Assembly (NCBI RefSeq): GCF_900107045.1 | Contig: NZ_FNON01000008.1 | Coordinates: 248,001-312,000 of the forward strand | Direction: 5' to 3' | Origin: Amycolatopsis xylanica | GTDB taxonomy: Bacteria; Actinomycetota; Actinomycetes; Mycobacteriales; Pseudonocardiaceae | DNA: 64,000 nt | In this document: piece by piece, positions 47,460 to 57,107 of the stretch | Numbering within the stretch: the first letter of the stretch is position 1 | How the letters are laid out: every line of letters starts with the position of its first letter | Notes under the pieces: generated by a model | The model's input: only the letters and a program-made list of their open reading frames with translations | What the model was told of the DNA's origin: nothing | Databases searched by the model: none | Program-made: the position numbers and the translations under genes

Positions 47460-50456
47460 TCAGGCCGGAACGGCCCGGCCTGGTTCTGTTTCCCCAGCGG
47501 AGGCCTCCCACAGCTGCCGTTTCGCCAGCTGGTGGAAGAGGCCTCCGGTGTCGGAGAACAAGTCGCGGTAAGTGCCCTGCTGCACGATCCGGCCGCGGTC
47601 GAGCACGACGATGACGTCGGCGTTCGCCACGGTGGACAGCCGGTGCGCGATGACGAACCTGGTCGCGGCCAGCTGCTGGGTGCTCGCGGTGACGATCTCC
47701 TGCGTGCGGTTGTCCAGCGCGCTGGTCGCCTCGTCGAAGTACAGGACGCGGGGTTTCGACACCAGCGACCTGGCGATCAGCACCCGCTGGCGCTGGCCGA
47801 CCGACAGTGTCCCGCCGCCGAACGAGACGAGGCTGTTCATCCCCATCGGCATCCGGCCGATGTCCTCGTCGAGGCCCGCCATCTTCGCCGCTTCCCAGAC
47901 CTGGTCCAGCGGAAGGGGATTCGCGCCGCAGATGTTCTCCCGGATGGTGCCGCCGAACAGCTGCCCGTCCTGCAGCACGACCCCGCACTGCCTGCGGACC
48001 GCCTGCACGTCGAGCTCCGCGAGATCCTGCCCGTCGTAGAGCACCGCGCCCGAGCGCGGCGCTTCGAACCCGAGCAGCAGCCGCAGCAGCGTCGACTTGC
48101 CGGAACCGCTCGGCCCGACCACCGCGACGAACTGGCCGGGCCGCACCCGCAGCGAGACGTCGTCGAGCACCGGCGTGTCCTCGCCGGGGTAGGCGAACGT
48201 CAGGTTCATGACCTCGATCTCGCCACCCAGCTCGGCCGTGGAGAACCGGCTCGGCTCGTACTCGGGGCGCGCGGACAGCACGTCGGACAGTCCTTCGATC
48301 CGCGGCAGCACCGCGACGAGGTCCACGGTCGCGGTCAGCAGGGTCAGCATCGACTGCAGCAGCAAGGCGAAACCCGCGTTCAGCGCGAAGAACCGGTCGA
48401 CCGGCACCTTCCCGCTCAGCGGACCGGCCATCACCGCGAACATCACCAGCTGACCGGCGATCGGCAGGGTCACGGCGAGCGCGGCCATCAGCGACTGGAC
48501 GTGGCGGACCTTCTGCTGGGCCGACCGCGCGCCCACCGTCGCCTCCGCCCAGCGGCTGAACGCCCGGTGCTCGGCCGCGGCGAGCTTGATCTTGGTGATG
48601 CCGGTGAAGATCTCGTTGGTGGTCGCGGCCGCCTGATGCTCCAGCGGCAGCGCGGCCCGCTGCCTGCGTGCCACCGACCTGCCGAGCACGACGCTCAGCA
48701 CCACCACGCCGAGCACCAGCCCGGCGCCGATCCACGCGAAGAACGCGTCGACCGCGAACACGAACACCAGCCCGGCGCCCGCGGTCAGCAGCGCGAGCAG
48801 CGAACGCGTCACCAGGCCGTTCAACGCCTGGCGGGCGTAGGCGAGGCCGAGCACCTTGTTGGCCAGCGCGCCGCTCGTCGTCTTGGTGAAGAACCGCACC
48901 GGCAGCCGGATCAGCCGGTCCCACAGCGCGAGCTGCACGCCGGATTCGAACCGGTCCTCGAAGCGGAGGGTGCGCAGGTTCAGCACGACGCCGAGCGCCG
49001 CCGCGACGATCGCGCTCGCCGCGTAGAGCACGGTGTTCCATGGCAGTTCGCGCAGGTCACCGCGCACCAGGTGGCTCAGCACGGTGCCGATCAGCACCGG
49101 CGTCGCCAGCCCGAGCGCCGCGACCAGCGTGCCGGTCACGAGCATCGAACGGATTTCCCGGGTGTTGCCGAGCAAGCCCCAGCGCAGCAGGTGTTTCAAC
49201 GTCGCGGCCGCCGGCAGCGGCAGCTGCGGCAGCGTCGCGCTCTCGTCGAACGCCCCGGCCGCGGCGGCGTCCACCGCCGTGCGGGCCCTGGTCTGCGGAT
49301 CGACCGTCCAATAGCGACCGCGGGAGAACAGCAGCGGGACGGCGACCAGGTCGTCGCCTGCCCGGCGCCACCCGATGAACGGCCCGCCGTCCTCACGCCA
49401 CCAGCCGGTCCGCAGCCGGACCTGACGCAGCTGGATGCCGGAATTCCTTGCCACGGCGCGAAGTTCTTCGCGGCTGTCGGTGGTGTCCTTGCCACGGTCA
49501 GCCGGTTCGACGACGGTCACACTCGCGTGTTCGGTGACCACCCGCAGCACTTCGGCCGCCCAGGCACCTCCGCGCTGGGCGGCGGGTGAGCCGTCGCCGT
49601 CGACCGAGGCCTTGCTGCCGAGCGCACCCAGCGCACGCCGTGCGGTCACCGCCACCGCGACCCGGTCGGCGTGCTTGCGTTCTTCGAGTGTGCGCAGGAA
49701 GTCCGTGTCGTCACCGGCGGCGCGCTCGCGGACGGTGGCCATCAGCCTGGCCGTGCCGTGGCTGATCGCCTGCGAGAAATCACCTGCCAGCAACAGGTCG
49801 TAAGTACTGAGCAGCTCGACCACGGAGTCCTCGGTGGCGAGCACCCAGTCGTTGCGGCCGAGGAACACCGCTTCCTGCCCCGCGGTCACCGTGTAGCGCG
49901 GCTCGCCGTTCTTCCGGACGACGCCGTCGGCCAGCCGGAGCCAGCAGGGGCGGCCGCCGACGACGGAGCGTTCCGCTTGCACCGAAACGATTTCCCGGGG
50001 CCGGAGCACGGCGGCGTCCCGGGGCGCCACGGCGAGCCGCAGCGCGTCGGTGAGCGCCTGCAGGCCGCGGTCGACCGCGCGGATCAGCACGACCGCGATG
50101 AGATCGCCGTGCGCGCACCAGGACTCGCCGGACGGTTGCCCGCCCGTGCCGCGGACCAGGTCCTCGAGCTTGGCCAGACGGCCGAGATCGAGTTCACGCA
50201 GCCGGGTTCCGGGCAGTGGCACCAGTTTCAGCTGCCACTCCCCCTCGACACCCGCCGAAGGGAACACGCTGGCGGCCGGGAACCGGGCGACGAAGTGCTG
50301 GCGCGAGACCGTTCCGTCCGGCGCGGTGCGCACCGCGAAGAGGTCGGCGGCGCCGTCCTCGACCAGGTGGACGGTCCGGTCGCTGCCGAGCAGCCGCGGT
50401 TCGGTGAACGGCGCGTGCGCCAGTTCGGTCAGCAGGGACCAGTCGGTGGTGGTCAT
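47460..50456 (-). CDS. NHLM bacteriocin system ABC transporter, non-peptidase type
   Basis: Membrane protein of 998 residues. The N-terminal 400 residues are a cytoplasmic domain without C39 catalytic residues, as in the second ABC protein of NHLM systems. A six-helix transmembrane domain follows (about 430-720), then an ATPase with Walker A GPSGSGKSTLLRLLLG (near 785), signature LSVGQRQRV (near 885) and Walker B VLYFDEATSALD (near 913). It should work with the C39 exporter to secrete the modified peptide. Its ATG overlaps the stop of the C39 exporter gene (ATGA), and the precursor gene starts 24 bp after its stop. Confidence 0.9.
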   Translation of the reverse strand: MTTTDWSLLTELAHAPFTEPRLLGSDRTVHLVEDGAADLFAVRTAPDGTVSRQHFVARFPAASVFPSAGVEGEWQLKLVPLPGTRLRELDLGRLAKLEDLVRGTGGQPSGESWCAHGDLIAVVLIRAVDRGLQALTDALRLAVAPRDAAVLRPREIVSVQAERSVVGGRPCWLRLADGVVRKNGEPRYTVTAGQEAVFLGRNDWVLATEDSVVELLSTYDLLLAGDFSQAISHGTARLMATVRERAAGDDTDFLRTLEERKHADRVAVAVTARRALGALGSKASVDGDGSPAAQRGGAWAAEVLRVVTEHASVTVVEPADRGKDTTDSREELRAVARNSGIQLRQVRLRTGWWREDGGPFIGWRRAGDDLVAVPLLFSRGRYWTVDPQTRARTAVDAAAAGAFDESATLPQLPLPAAATLKHLLRWGLLGNTREIRSMLVTGTLVAALGLATPVLIGTVLSHLVRGDLRELPWNTVLYAASAIVAAALGVVLNLRTLRFEDRFESGVQLALWDRLIRLPVRFFTKTTSGALANKVLGLAYARQALNGLVTRSLLALLTAGAGLVFVFAVDAFFAWIGAGLVLGVVVLSVVLGRSVARRQRAALPLEHQAAATTNEIFTGITKIKLAAAEHRAFSRWAEATVGARSAQQKVRHVQSLMAALAVTLPIAGQLVMFAVMAGPLSGKVPVDRFFALNAGFALLLQSMLTLLTATVDLVAVLPRIEGLSDVLSARPEYEPSRFSTAELGGEIEVMNLTFAYPGEDTPVLDDVSLRVRPGQFVAVVGPSGSGKSTLLRLLLGFEAPRSGAVLYDGQDLAELDVQAVRRQCGVVLQDGQLFGGTIRENICGANPLPLDQVWEAAKMAGLDEDIGRMPMGMNSLVSFGGGTLSVGQRQRVLIARSLVSKPRVLYFDEATSALDNRTQEIVTASTQQLAATRFVIAHRLSTVANADVIVVLDRGRIVQQGTYRDLFSDTGGLFHQLAKRQLWEASAGETEPGRAVPA

Positions 50457-52627
50457 ACCGCACCTTCCTGAGCCGAGTGCCTGATGAGGCCCGCGTAGGC
50501 GCCGTCGAGGCTGACCAGCTCGTCGTGGGTGCCTCGCTCGGCTTCCGTGCCGTGGTCGAGCACGATGATCTGGTCGCAGTCGCGGACGGTGGAGAGCCGG
50601 TGGGCGATGATCAGGCAGGTCGCGCCGCGCCGCCTGAGGTTCGCGTCGATGATCCGCTCGGTCTCGGTGTCGAGCGCGCTGGTCGCCTCGTCGAGGATGA
50701 GCAGCCGGGGCCGCCGGACCAGCGCCCGCGCGATCTCCAGGCGCTGCCGCTGGCCGCCGGAGAAGTTGCGGCCGCCTTCGTGCACGGCACCGGCCAGGCC
50801 GCCCGGCCGCCCCGCGACCTCGCGGTGGATGCACGCGTCCTGCAAGGCGGCGACGATCTCGTCGTCACCGATGGTCGGGTCCCACAGGGTGATGTTGTCG
50901 CGCACGGAGCCCTCGAACATCACCTTGTCCTGGTCGACCATGGCCATGGTCGCCGCCCAGAGGTCATGGTCGAGTTCGCCGGGTTCACGGCCGTCGATCG
51001 TGATCCGCCCCGACCACGGCTGATACAGCCCGGCGAGCAGCCTGCCGACCGTCGACTTGCCGCTGCCCGAGCCGCCGACCAGCGCGACCCGCGAACCCGG
51101 TGGCAGATCGAGCGAGAAGTCCTTGAGCAGCGGCGGAAGCAGCGGGTTGTAGCCGAAGGTGACCTTGTCGAGCACGACATGCCCTTCGAGCGGGGCCAGG
51201 ACGGCCGCCGAGCGCGGCCTGGTCTCGGCCGGGTAGTGCTCGACGTCCTCCAGGCGCTTGAGGTCGACGCCGATCTCCTGGACCTGCGCGCTGATCGCGC
51301 TCAGGTTCGAGATCGGCCGGTTCATCGCGGTCACCAGGCCCTGCATGGCGACCAGCAGGCCGACGGTCAGCGCGCCGGTCACGACGAGACCGCTGCCCAG
51401 CACCAGCAGCACCGCGGTGTTCACCGCCGCGAGCAGCGCGGGCACCACGGCGAACACCGCCGACGGGATGCCCGCCTTCTGCTGGCCGGTGGTCACCGCG
51501 GCCTGGCGGGCGGCGAACTGCTGGAAGCTCAGGTCCTCCTGCCCGCTCGCCTTCATCGTCTCGATCATCGAAATCGTGGTGTAGACGGTGGAGAACAGCC
51601 TGCCGCGCTCGGCTTGCAGCCCGGCGACGGCCGCGGTCCGCATCGACGACAGGAATCGCAGCACCGCCACGTTGAGCCCGGAGAACACCATGGCGCACAA
51701 GCCGAGCACGAGGTCGTAGCCGCACAGCAGCACGCCATAAGCCAGCACGAGCGCCAAGTCGACGGCGGTCGCCGCGAGCCGCCGGGTGAAGATGTCGGCG
51801 ACCTGGTCGTTGGTCCGCACCCGGCGGGCCAGGTCCGCGGAAAGCCGCTGGTTGAAGAAACCCAGTGGCAGCTTGAGCATGTGCCGGAACAGCCGTGACG
51901 CGCTCCCCAGCGCCACAGCGGTCTCGGCCCGGGTCAGCAACCGCTGCTGGAGCAGGCTCGCCACAAAGGTCATCACCGTGGCGACCACCAGCGCCGACAC
52001 CAGCCCCGCCGACGCGCCCGCGTCACCGCCGAGCAGCACCCGGTCGACGAAAACCCTGGCCAGCGCGGGCAAAGCGATGCCGACCAGTGCGATCAGCAGG
52101 CCCAGCAGGATGGTCTGCGGGATGACCGAGCCGAGGTTGCGCCAGCGTCGTCCCATCGCGGCGAGCAGGCTGAACGCCCGGCCTTCGCGGCGGAACTCCG
52201 GGCCGGGCGCGGGTTCGATCGCGATGCCGGTGTAGGACCGCTCGAACTCCTCCCACGGCACCGCGCGCTGCCCTAGCGCGGGATCGTTGAGCCAAACCTT
52301 CTTACGGCTCAGGCCTTCCAACACGAGGAAGTGCTCGAACCGCCAGTAGAGGATCGAAGGCAACTGCAGTTCGGCCAAGCCCGCGATGTCGCACTGACGG
52401 CCCTTCGCGGTGAGCCCGTACTTGCGCGCGGCCTTGACGACGCTCGACGCGCTGGAGCCGTCCCGGCTGACCCCGCAGGTCTGCCTCAGCTCCTCAAGCG
52501 GGACATGCCGCCCATAGTGGCTGAGCACGATGCCGAGCGAAGCGGCGCCGCATTCGGTCGCCTCCATCTGGATCAGCGTCGGCGTGCGGACGCGCTTGGT
52601 CCTCGGCCGGGTCTCGGCGGCGGTCAT
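50453..52627 (-). CDS. NHLM bacteriocin system C39 peptidase/ABC exporter
   Basis: Membrane protein of 724 residues that removes the leader and exports the peptide. The C39 domain (1-145) has the full catalytic set: C26 in MEATECGAASLG, H99 in WRFEHFLVLEG and D115 in LNDPALG. Six membrane helices span about 170-450. The ATPase has Walker A GGSGSGKSTVG (near 520), signature FSGGQRQRLEIARAL (near 627) and Walker B LILDEATSALD. The Ala-Gly and Gly-Gly motifs in the local precursors fit C39 cleavage. ATGA-type overlaps tie it to the HlyD-type gene upstream and the NHLM ABC gene downstream. Confidence 0.92.
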   Translation of the reverse strand: MTAAETRPRTKRVRTPTLIQMEATECGAASLGIVLSHYGRHVPLEELRQTCGVSRDGSSASSVVKAARKYGLTAKGRQCDIAGLAELQLPSILYWRFEHFLVLEGLSRKKVWLNDPALGQRAVPWEEFERSYTGIAIEPAPGPEFRREGRAFSLLAAMGRRWRNLGSVIPQTILLGLLIALVGIALPALARVFVDRVLLGGDAGASAGLVSALVVATVMTFVASLLQQRLLTRAETAVALGSASRLFRHMLKLPLGFFNQRLSADLARRVRTNDQVADIFTRRLAATAVDLALVLAYGVLLCGYDLVLGLCAMVFSGLNVAVLRFLSSMRTAAVAGLQAERGRLFSTVYTTISMIETMKASGQEDLSFQQFAARQAAVTTGQQKAGIPSAVFAVVPALLAAVNTAVLLVLGSGLVVTGALTVGLLVAMQGLVTAMNRPISNLSAISAQVQEIGVDLKRLEDVEHYPAETRPRSAAVLAPLEGHVVLDKVTFGYNPLLPPLLKDFSLDLPPGSRVALVGGSGSGKSTVGRLLAGLYQPWSGRITIDGREPGELDHDLWAATMAMVDQDKVMFEGSVRDNITLWDPTIGDDEIVAALQDACIHREVAGRPGGLAGAVHEGGRNFSGGQRQRLEIARALVRRPRLLILDEATSALDTETERIIDANLRRRGATCLIIAHRLSTVRDCDQIIVLDHGTEAERGTHDELVSLDGAYAGLIRHSAQEGAV

Positions 52628-53433
52628 CGGCCGACCAGCCACGAGATCGGGTGCTCGTCGGCGACCGTGAAGGCCGCCGACACCTCGCTCTGCGAGTTCA
52701 GCGCGAACGGCGGGGCGGTGCGCGACCACTTGAGCCCGGTCGCGGTGTCCGGCACCGAGACGAGGTCGACCGTGACCGCGACGACCGGGCCGGAGCCGAG
52801 GAACGGCCGGACATCGCGGGCGTCGCCGAGGAACGCGTGCAGCGAGGCGTCGGTCTCGGGGAACGAGCCGACCGAGGACACCGTCCCGGCGAACGAGCCG
52901 TAGACGTTGACCGGCGCGGCCGAGGTGGTCAGCTCGACGTGCATGCCGGGATAGAGCAGCGGCGCGGAGCCCGCCGGGACGTAGACGAGGGCACGCAGCC
53001 GGTCGCCTGGGGTGTCGAGGCGTTCGAGGTCGGCGACCTTCTTGCCGGGCTCCAGCCACTGGCCCGGTGAGATGACCAGGCTGATGACATGGGCGGTCCA
53101 CGGCGACACGACGGTCTTGGTCGTGCCGTCGCGGCCGAGCACGCTGTAGAGCGGCTGGCCCTTTTCGACGCGCTGGTTCGGCGCCGTCCACACGGCACCG
53201 ACCTGCCCCTGTTCAGTGGCGTCCAAAGCGGACACACCGGCGAAGTGGGTCAGGACCCCTTGCGCGGACACGGTTCTCGGCACGGTGCCGAAAGCGGCCC
53301 ACGCGCCGGTCACCAGCACGACGACGGCCATCACCAGGGTGGTCAGCCACGCGGGAACCGGGGCGAGCCGGGAGACCTCGTCCAGCTGTTCGGGTGATTC
53401 GAGCGTGCGTAAGGCTTCGCGGCGGAACTTCAT
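52624..53433 (-). CDS. NHLM/HlyD-type secretion accessory protein
   Basis: Protein of 269 residues, periplasmic adaptor-like (HlyD family) protein of NHLM export systems. A single membrane helix lies at about 29-50 (WLTTLVMAVVVLVTGAWAAFG is the hydrophobic run, starting after Ala-Pro-Val-Pro). The extracytoplasmic part has a lipoyl-like half-motif APNQRVEKGQPLYSV and a beta-barrel with VYVPAGSAPLLYPGMHVEL. In a Gram-positive cell it would extend from the exporter outward. Starts at the overlapping TGATG after the SagB-type gene and overlaps the C39 exporter gene. Confidence 0.85.
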   Translation of the reverse strand: MKFRREALRTLESPEQLDEVSRLAPVPAWLTTLVMAVVVLVTGAWAAFGTVPRTVSAQGVLTHFAGVSALDATEQGQVGAVWTAPNQRVEKGQPLYSVLGRDGTTKTVVSPWTAHVISLVISPGQWLEPGKKVADLERLDTPGDRLRALVYVPAGSAPLLYPGMHVELTTSAAPVNVYGSFAGTVSSVGSFPETDASLHAFLGDARDVRPFLGSGPVVAVTVDLVSVPDTATGLKWSRTAPPFALNSQSEVSAAFTVADEHPISWLVGR

Positions 53434-54857
53434 CAGTCCTCCTCGGTCGCGGGTGGCAGAGAGCCGAGGGTGAACTCGGCGATGCTGGGTTCGCGGAGCG
53501 GGTCGAGCCCGGACAGCGCGGTGAAGGTGGCGGAGTCGCCCGCGCCGAGCGCGCAGGGCGCGAGGCCCATCGCGGTGGCCACCAGGTACATCCAGCCGGT
53601 GAGCACGCCCGCGTCCTTGAGCGCGAGCGCGTACGGGATGCCCTCGTACTTCCACATCAGCCGCTGGACCCGCGCCGTGATCACGAACAGCACCTGGGGC
53701 GGCGAAGGCATCACCGAAGCCGCGGTGGCGAAGGACGCCAGCTTGGCCGTCTCGGCGTTGTGCGCCGACACGAGTTCGAGCGCGTGCCGCACGGAGTCGT
53801 AGTGATAGAGCCCGGGCTCGAGGCCGTCGCAACGGGAGATCAACGGGTAGATCTCCAGCTCGGCGATGGACCCGGCGCCGGGGTACGGGCGTTTCCCGGT
53901 CTCCATCTCGCCGGCTTGCTCACCGGCGGGCTCGAGATGCTGGACGCGGTACAGGAATTCGGCCAGTTCAGCGGCGGTGATCGGGTTCGCGTCGTCGTGC
54001 CGCCGGACGCTCTTGCGCCGGGAAGCCAATTCCTGCAAGGAATCCTGGCCGTGCTGGGGTTCCGGCAGCGCGATCGGCGCGCCGGCGCGCGGCAACCGGT
54101 ACGCGAGCGGCTCGGGCTCGATGACGCCGCGGAACCGGTAGGTACCGCCGATCGGGTCGGCGTGGTTCATCGGCCGGGTGCGGTCGTGCAGCCAGAGTTC
54201 TTCCGGCGACCACAGCGCCATGGGCGCCGCGGTCGTCTCGGCCTCGCTTTCGTCATGGGACACGAGCACCCCGGCGGTGAGCAGCTCGTCGAGCAGCAGC
54301 CCGGCGGTCAGCAGATCCGTGTCCGCGCGCTTGGCGATGTCGGCGACCGTGCAGCCGCCGGTCGCTGCCAGCACCAGCAGCGCGCCCAATTCCGCCTGTA
54401 CACAGGAAATCTGGATGTTGCTCAGTGGCGAATGGACGATCATCCGGCCGCCTTCCCCGCGCATGACGGCGAATCGCGAGAGCCGGTACGGCGTCGCCGC
54501 GACATGCGCGCGGCGGGTGCGCGTCCCGCCCGCCCCGACCCCGCGCGGGCTGATGTCGATCAGCGGGCGGCCACCGAAGGAGATCCGCCGCTGCAGCCAC
54601 GAATGCGACATGAGCCGCCGGATCAGCAGCTGGGCGGGCAGGATCTTGCTCTCGCCGTCGAACCCGGTGATGAGCCTCGCGACGTCGAGGTCGCTCACCC
54701 AGGTTTCGGACAGCCTGAGCAGCAGCGCGCGCCTGCTCACGTCCAGCCCGCCCGGCCGGAGGCGGAACCGGGACTGTTCGAGCACCACCTGGCCGTCGGG
54801 CGTGGTGGTGAGGGTCGCGTCGGAGCGGAGGCGATAGCTCTCGGTGTTTCGGATCAT
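53433..54857 (-). CDS. SagB-type azoline dehydrogenase
   Basis: Protein of 474 residues. The C-terminal half (about 240-474) is an FMN nitroreductase-like SagB domain: RRKSVRRHDDANPITAAELA, PGAGSIAELEIYPL, GLYHYDSVRHALELV, then ALALKDAGVLTGWMYLVATA and MGLAPCALGAGDS. The N-terminal half (LRSDATLTT, LLLRLSETW, winged-helix-like GCTVADIAKRADTD) matches the extra domain of actinobacterial SagB proteins. It oxidises thiazolines/oxazolines made by the YcaO enzyme to aromatic azoles. The ATG at 54857 lies 17 bp after the YcaO gene stop. Confidence 0.88.
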   Translation of the reverse strand: MIRNTESYRLRSDATLTTTPDGQVVLEQSRFRLRPGGLDVSRRALLLRLSETWVSDLDVARLITGFDGESKILPAQLLIRRLMSHSWLQRRISFGGRPLIDISPRGVGAGGTRTRRAHVAATPYRLSRFAVMRGEGGRMIVHSPLSNIQISCVQAELGALLVLAATGGCTVADIAKRADTDLLTAGLLLDELLTAGVLVSHDESEAETTAAPMALWSPEELWLHDRTRPMNHADPIGGTYRFRGVIEPEPLAYRLPRAGAPIALPEPQHGQDSLQELASRRKSVRRHDDANPITAAELAEFLYRVQHLEPAGEQAGEMETGKRPYPGAGSIAELEIYPLISRCDGLEPGLYHYDSVRHALELVSAHNAETAKLASFATAASVMPSPPQVLFVITARVQRLMWKYEGIPYALALKDAGVLTGWMYLVATAMGLAPCALGAGDSATFTALSGLDPLREPSIAEFTLGSLPPATEED

Positions 54858-54873
54858 CTGTTCGCCAGTCTCG

Positions 54874-57090
54874 TCAGAAGAACACACTGAGTGGGTTGCA
54901 CTGCGACTCATCGGGCACCGGCGCGGCGGGCACGTCCCAGAGCCGTCCGGGGCCGAGCCTGCGCCAGAAATGGCGCAGCCCCGGCGCGACCACCTTGGCC
55001 ACCTTGAGGTCGATCTCGGGCCTGGACTGGTCCAGCACCAGCACCTCCAGCCCGGCGTCCGCCGCGCGGCGCACGCACAGGCGCACGTCATCGGCCAGGT
55101 CACCGGAAGCCAGCGAGGACCGGCTTTCCGCGGTCACGAACGGCCGATCCGGGTCCGGCAGCAGCCATGGCTGATCGGCGACCTCGACGGTGTTCAGCCA
55201 CCGCGCGGTCTCCTCGTCCTCGGAGCCGCCGCCCCGCGCGATCCGCTCGGCCATCGGCAGGAACTGGCTCACCTCGGTCAGTGCCCTGGTGAGCGCCACG
55301 CGCGGGTCGAGATGCGCGCCGAAGCCAAGCAGCACCCGCTCCGGCCCGTCGGTGCGCCGCGACACCGCGGCGAACGCCGGGATGCCGAGGTCGGCGGTGA
55401 GGTCCAGCGCCCACAGCTCGCGGCCGAGCCGGTCGCGGAAGTCGCGGAACAGCAGCTCGATCCACGGATCGTCGAACGAGCGGAGGTCGACGCCGGGGCG
55501 GGAAGCGCTGTGGTACCACCACAACGCGACGCTGTCGCGCTCGGCCAGTTCGCAGAACCCTTGCAGGATGGCCTCTTCGAGGACATTGCCTGCGGCGCAG
55601 CCGTTCGAGTCGGCGGCGCTGATGCCGGTGGCGCTGTCCGGGTGGCCGTACCAGCAGTAGACCGAAGGCAGGTAACGGGTTTCGCCGCCGGTCAGCGACC
55701 ACGCGGCCGACCAGTCGATCCGCTGGTCGTCGGGGCACCGGCGGGGAATCTGGTGGAAGCGGCCGAGACCGGGGTTGAGTTCGGCGCGCCGGTCGTACTG
55801 CCGGTCCGAGAAAAGCAGCAGTTCGCGCAGTGGCACCGCGGATCCAGGTGCCAGGTCCGCGTAAGCCGAGCGGAGGACCTGGCGGTCGTCACGCCAGACC
55901 CCGCTGTACCGCTCGATCGCCTCGCCGAGCGCGCTGGCCTTCGCCTGGGCTTCGGTCCGGCCCTTGCCGCCGCTGAGCCCGCGCAGATTTCGCTTGAGCA
56001 GCACCGGGTTCGTCGCGACGGCGAAGTTGTGGCCAGCTCCGAAGGTGAAGACCGGCCCGTCCTGATCCCCCAGCGGTTCGAGCGCGGTGACGGCGCCGAC
56101 GTAGCGGCTCACGTGCCGGGTCAACCGGCGGCAGGTCGATTCGGCGCTCTCGGTGCGCGCGCCCGCGTCGGCGGCTCGGCTGGTCAGGTCGACGCGGACG
56201 GGGTTGCCGATCACGCCGCCACTGCCACAGGCCTGGCAGTGCGGCAGCCGGATCAGCTCGTGCGAGGTGGTGGTCAGGTCGCGGGTGTCCAGCGCGGTGA
56301 ACCGCCCGCTCAGCCGGGGTGACCAGCCCGCGGCGGCGATCACCGGCAGTTCGGCGGCCAGCAGCCCGGCCAGCGCGGTGGCCGTCGACGGCAGCGCGGC
56401 GGTGGTGGCGGCCGGGTTGCCCGGCGCCGCGTCCCGCAGGAAGTTCCCGACCTGCTCGTTGTCGTGCCAGCGGCGGCGCAGGCAGTCCCAGCAGGCGGTC
56501 TTGCCCGGCACGAAGTGCGGGCCGAGCAGCAGCACGTTGCCGACCGGCCGGACCAGCAGCCACTCCCGGCCGGTTTCCAGGCAGTGGTCGTTGACGGCGG
56601 CCAGCCGCGGATCGGTGTACCGCGCGGCCGAAACCACCACGAGCGAGCCCAGGGGCGCCGACACGGCGTCACCGTCCAGCGCCGGGACGCCGATGGCGCG
56701 CAGCCGCTCGGCCAGCCCGCCGTCCGCGCCGAGGTCGGCGACGGTCACCGCGCCGGTCGCGTGCCACGACTCCGCGGCGTCCGGGGCGATCTCCCGTGCG
56801 TCCCAGGCCGCCGCGCGCCGCTCGTCGACTCCGGCGGGCCCGTCGGCGAGCACGCCCAGCCTGCCGAGCCGTCCCAGCGCCCGCGCGACGTGGTCGATCG
56901 GATGGCTTTCGGCGGTCAGCCGGATGAGTTCCGACAACGGCCGGGTGCCGTCGAGCAGGCCGCTGAGTTCGGCGGCCACCGCGTCCTCGATCACGAACTC
57001 GCGGGTCTCACCGGCCACGACGAGATAGGCCCCGTCTTCGCCGGTCAGCCTGACCGCTTGGTAATCGGCTCGCAGCCTGGGTCGCCGCAT
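54874..57090 (-). CDS. fused ThiF-like leader-binding protein and YcaO cyclodehydratase
   Basis: Protein of 738 residues that installs azoline rings in the precursor. Residues 1-95 resemble a leader-binding (PqqD/RRE-like) domain. Residues about 100-310 are an E1/ThiF-like domain with two Cys pairs, ACWDCLRR (near 200) and HCQACGSG (near 285), suited to one zinc. Residues about 320-738 are the YcaO ATP-dependent domain: KASALGEAIERYSGVW, EEAILQGFCELAERDSVALW and RALTEVSQF. The C-terminus reads PVPDESQCNPLSVFF rather than the PxPxP ending common in the family. First catalytic gene of the operon; SagB follows by 17 bp. Confidence 0.9.
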   Translation of the reverse strand: MRRPRLRADYQAVRLTGEDGAYLVVAGETREFVIEDAVAAELSGLLDGTRPLSELIRLTAESHPIDHVARALGRLGRLGVLADGPAGVDERRAAAWDAREIAPDAAESWHATGAVTVADLGADGGLAERLRAIGVPALDGDAVSAPLGSLVVVSAARYTDPRLAAVNDHCLETGREWLLVRPVGNVLLLGPHFVPGKTACWDCLRRRWHDNEQVGNFLRDAAPGNPAATTAALPSTATALAGLLAAELPVIAAAGWSPRLSGRFTALDTRDLTTTSHELIRLPHCQACGSGGVIGNPVRVDLTSRAADAGARTESAESTCRRLTRHVSRYVGAVTALEPLGDQDGPVFTFGAGHNFAVATNPVLLKRNLRGLSGGKGRTEAQAKASALGEAIERYSGVWRDDRQVLRSAYADLAPGSAVPLRELLLFSDRQYDRRAELNPGLGRFHQIPRRCPDDQRIDWSAAWSLTGGETRYLPSVYCWYGHPDSATGISAADSNGCAAGNVLEEAILQGFCELAERDSVALWWYHSASRPGVDLRSFDDPWIELLFRDFRDRLGRELWALDLTADLGIPAFAAVSRRTDGPERVLLGFGAHLDPRVALTRALTEVSQFLPMAERIARGGGSEDEETARWLNTVEVADQPWLLPDPDRPFVTAESRSSLASGDLADDVRLCVRRAADAGLEVLVLDQSRPEIDLKVAKVVAPGLRHFWRRLGPGRLWDVPAAPVPDESQCNPLSVFF

Positions 57091-57107
57091 CGGTTTTCTC
57101 CCGTGCC

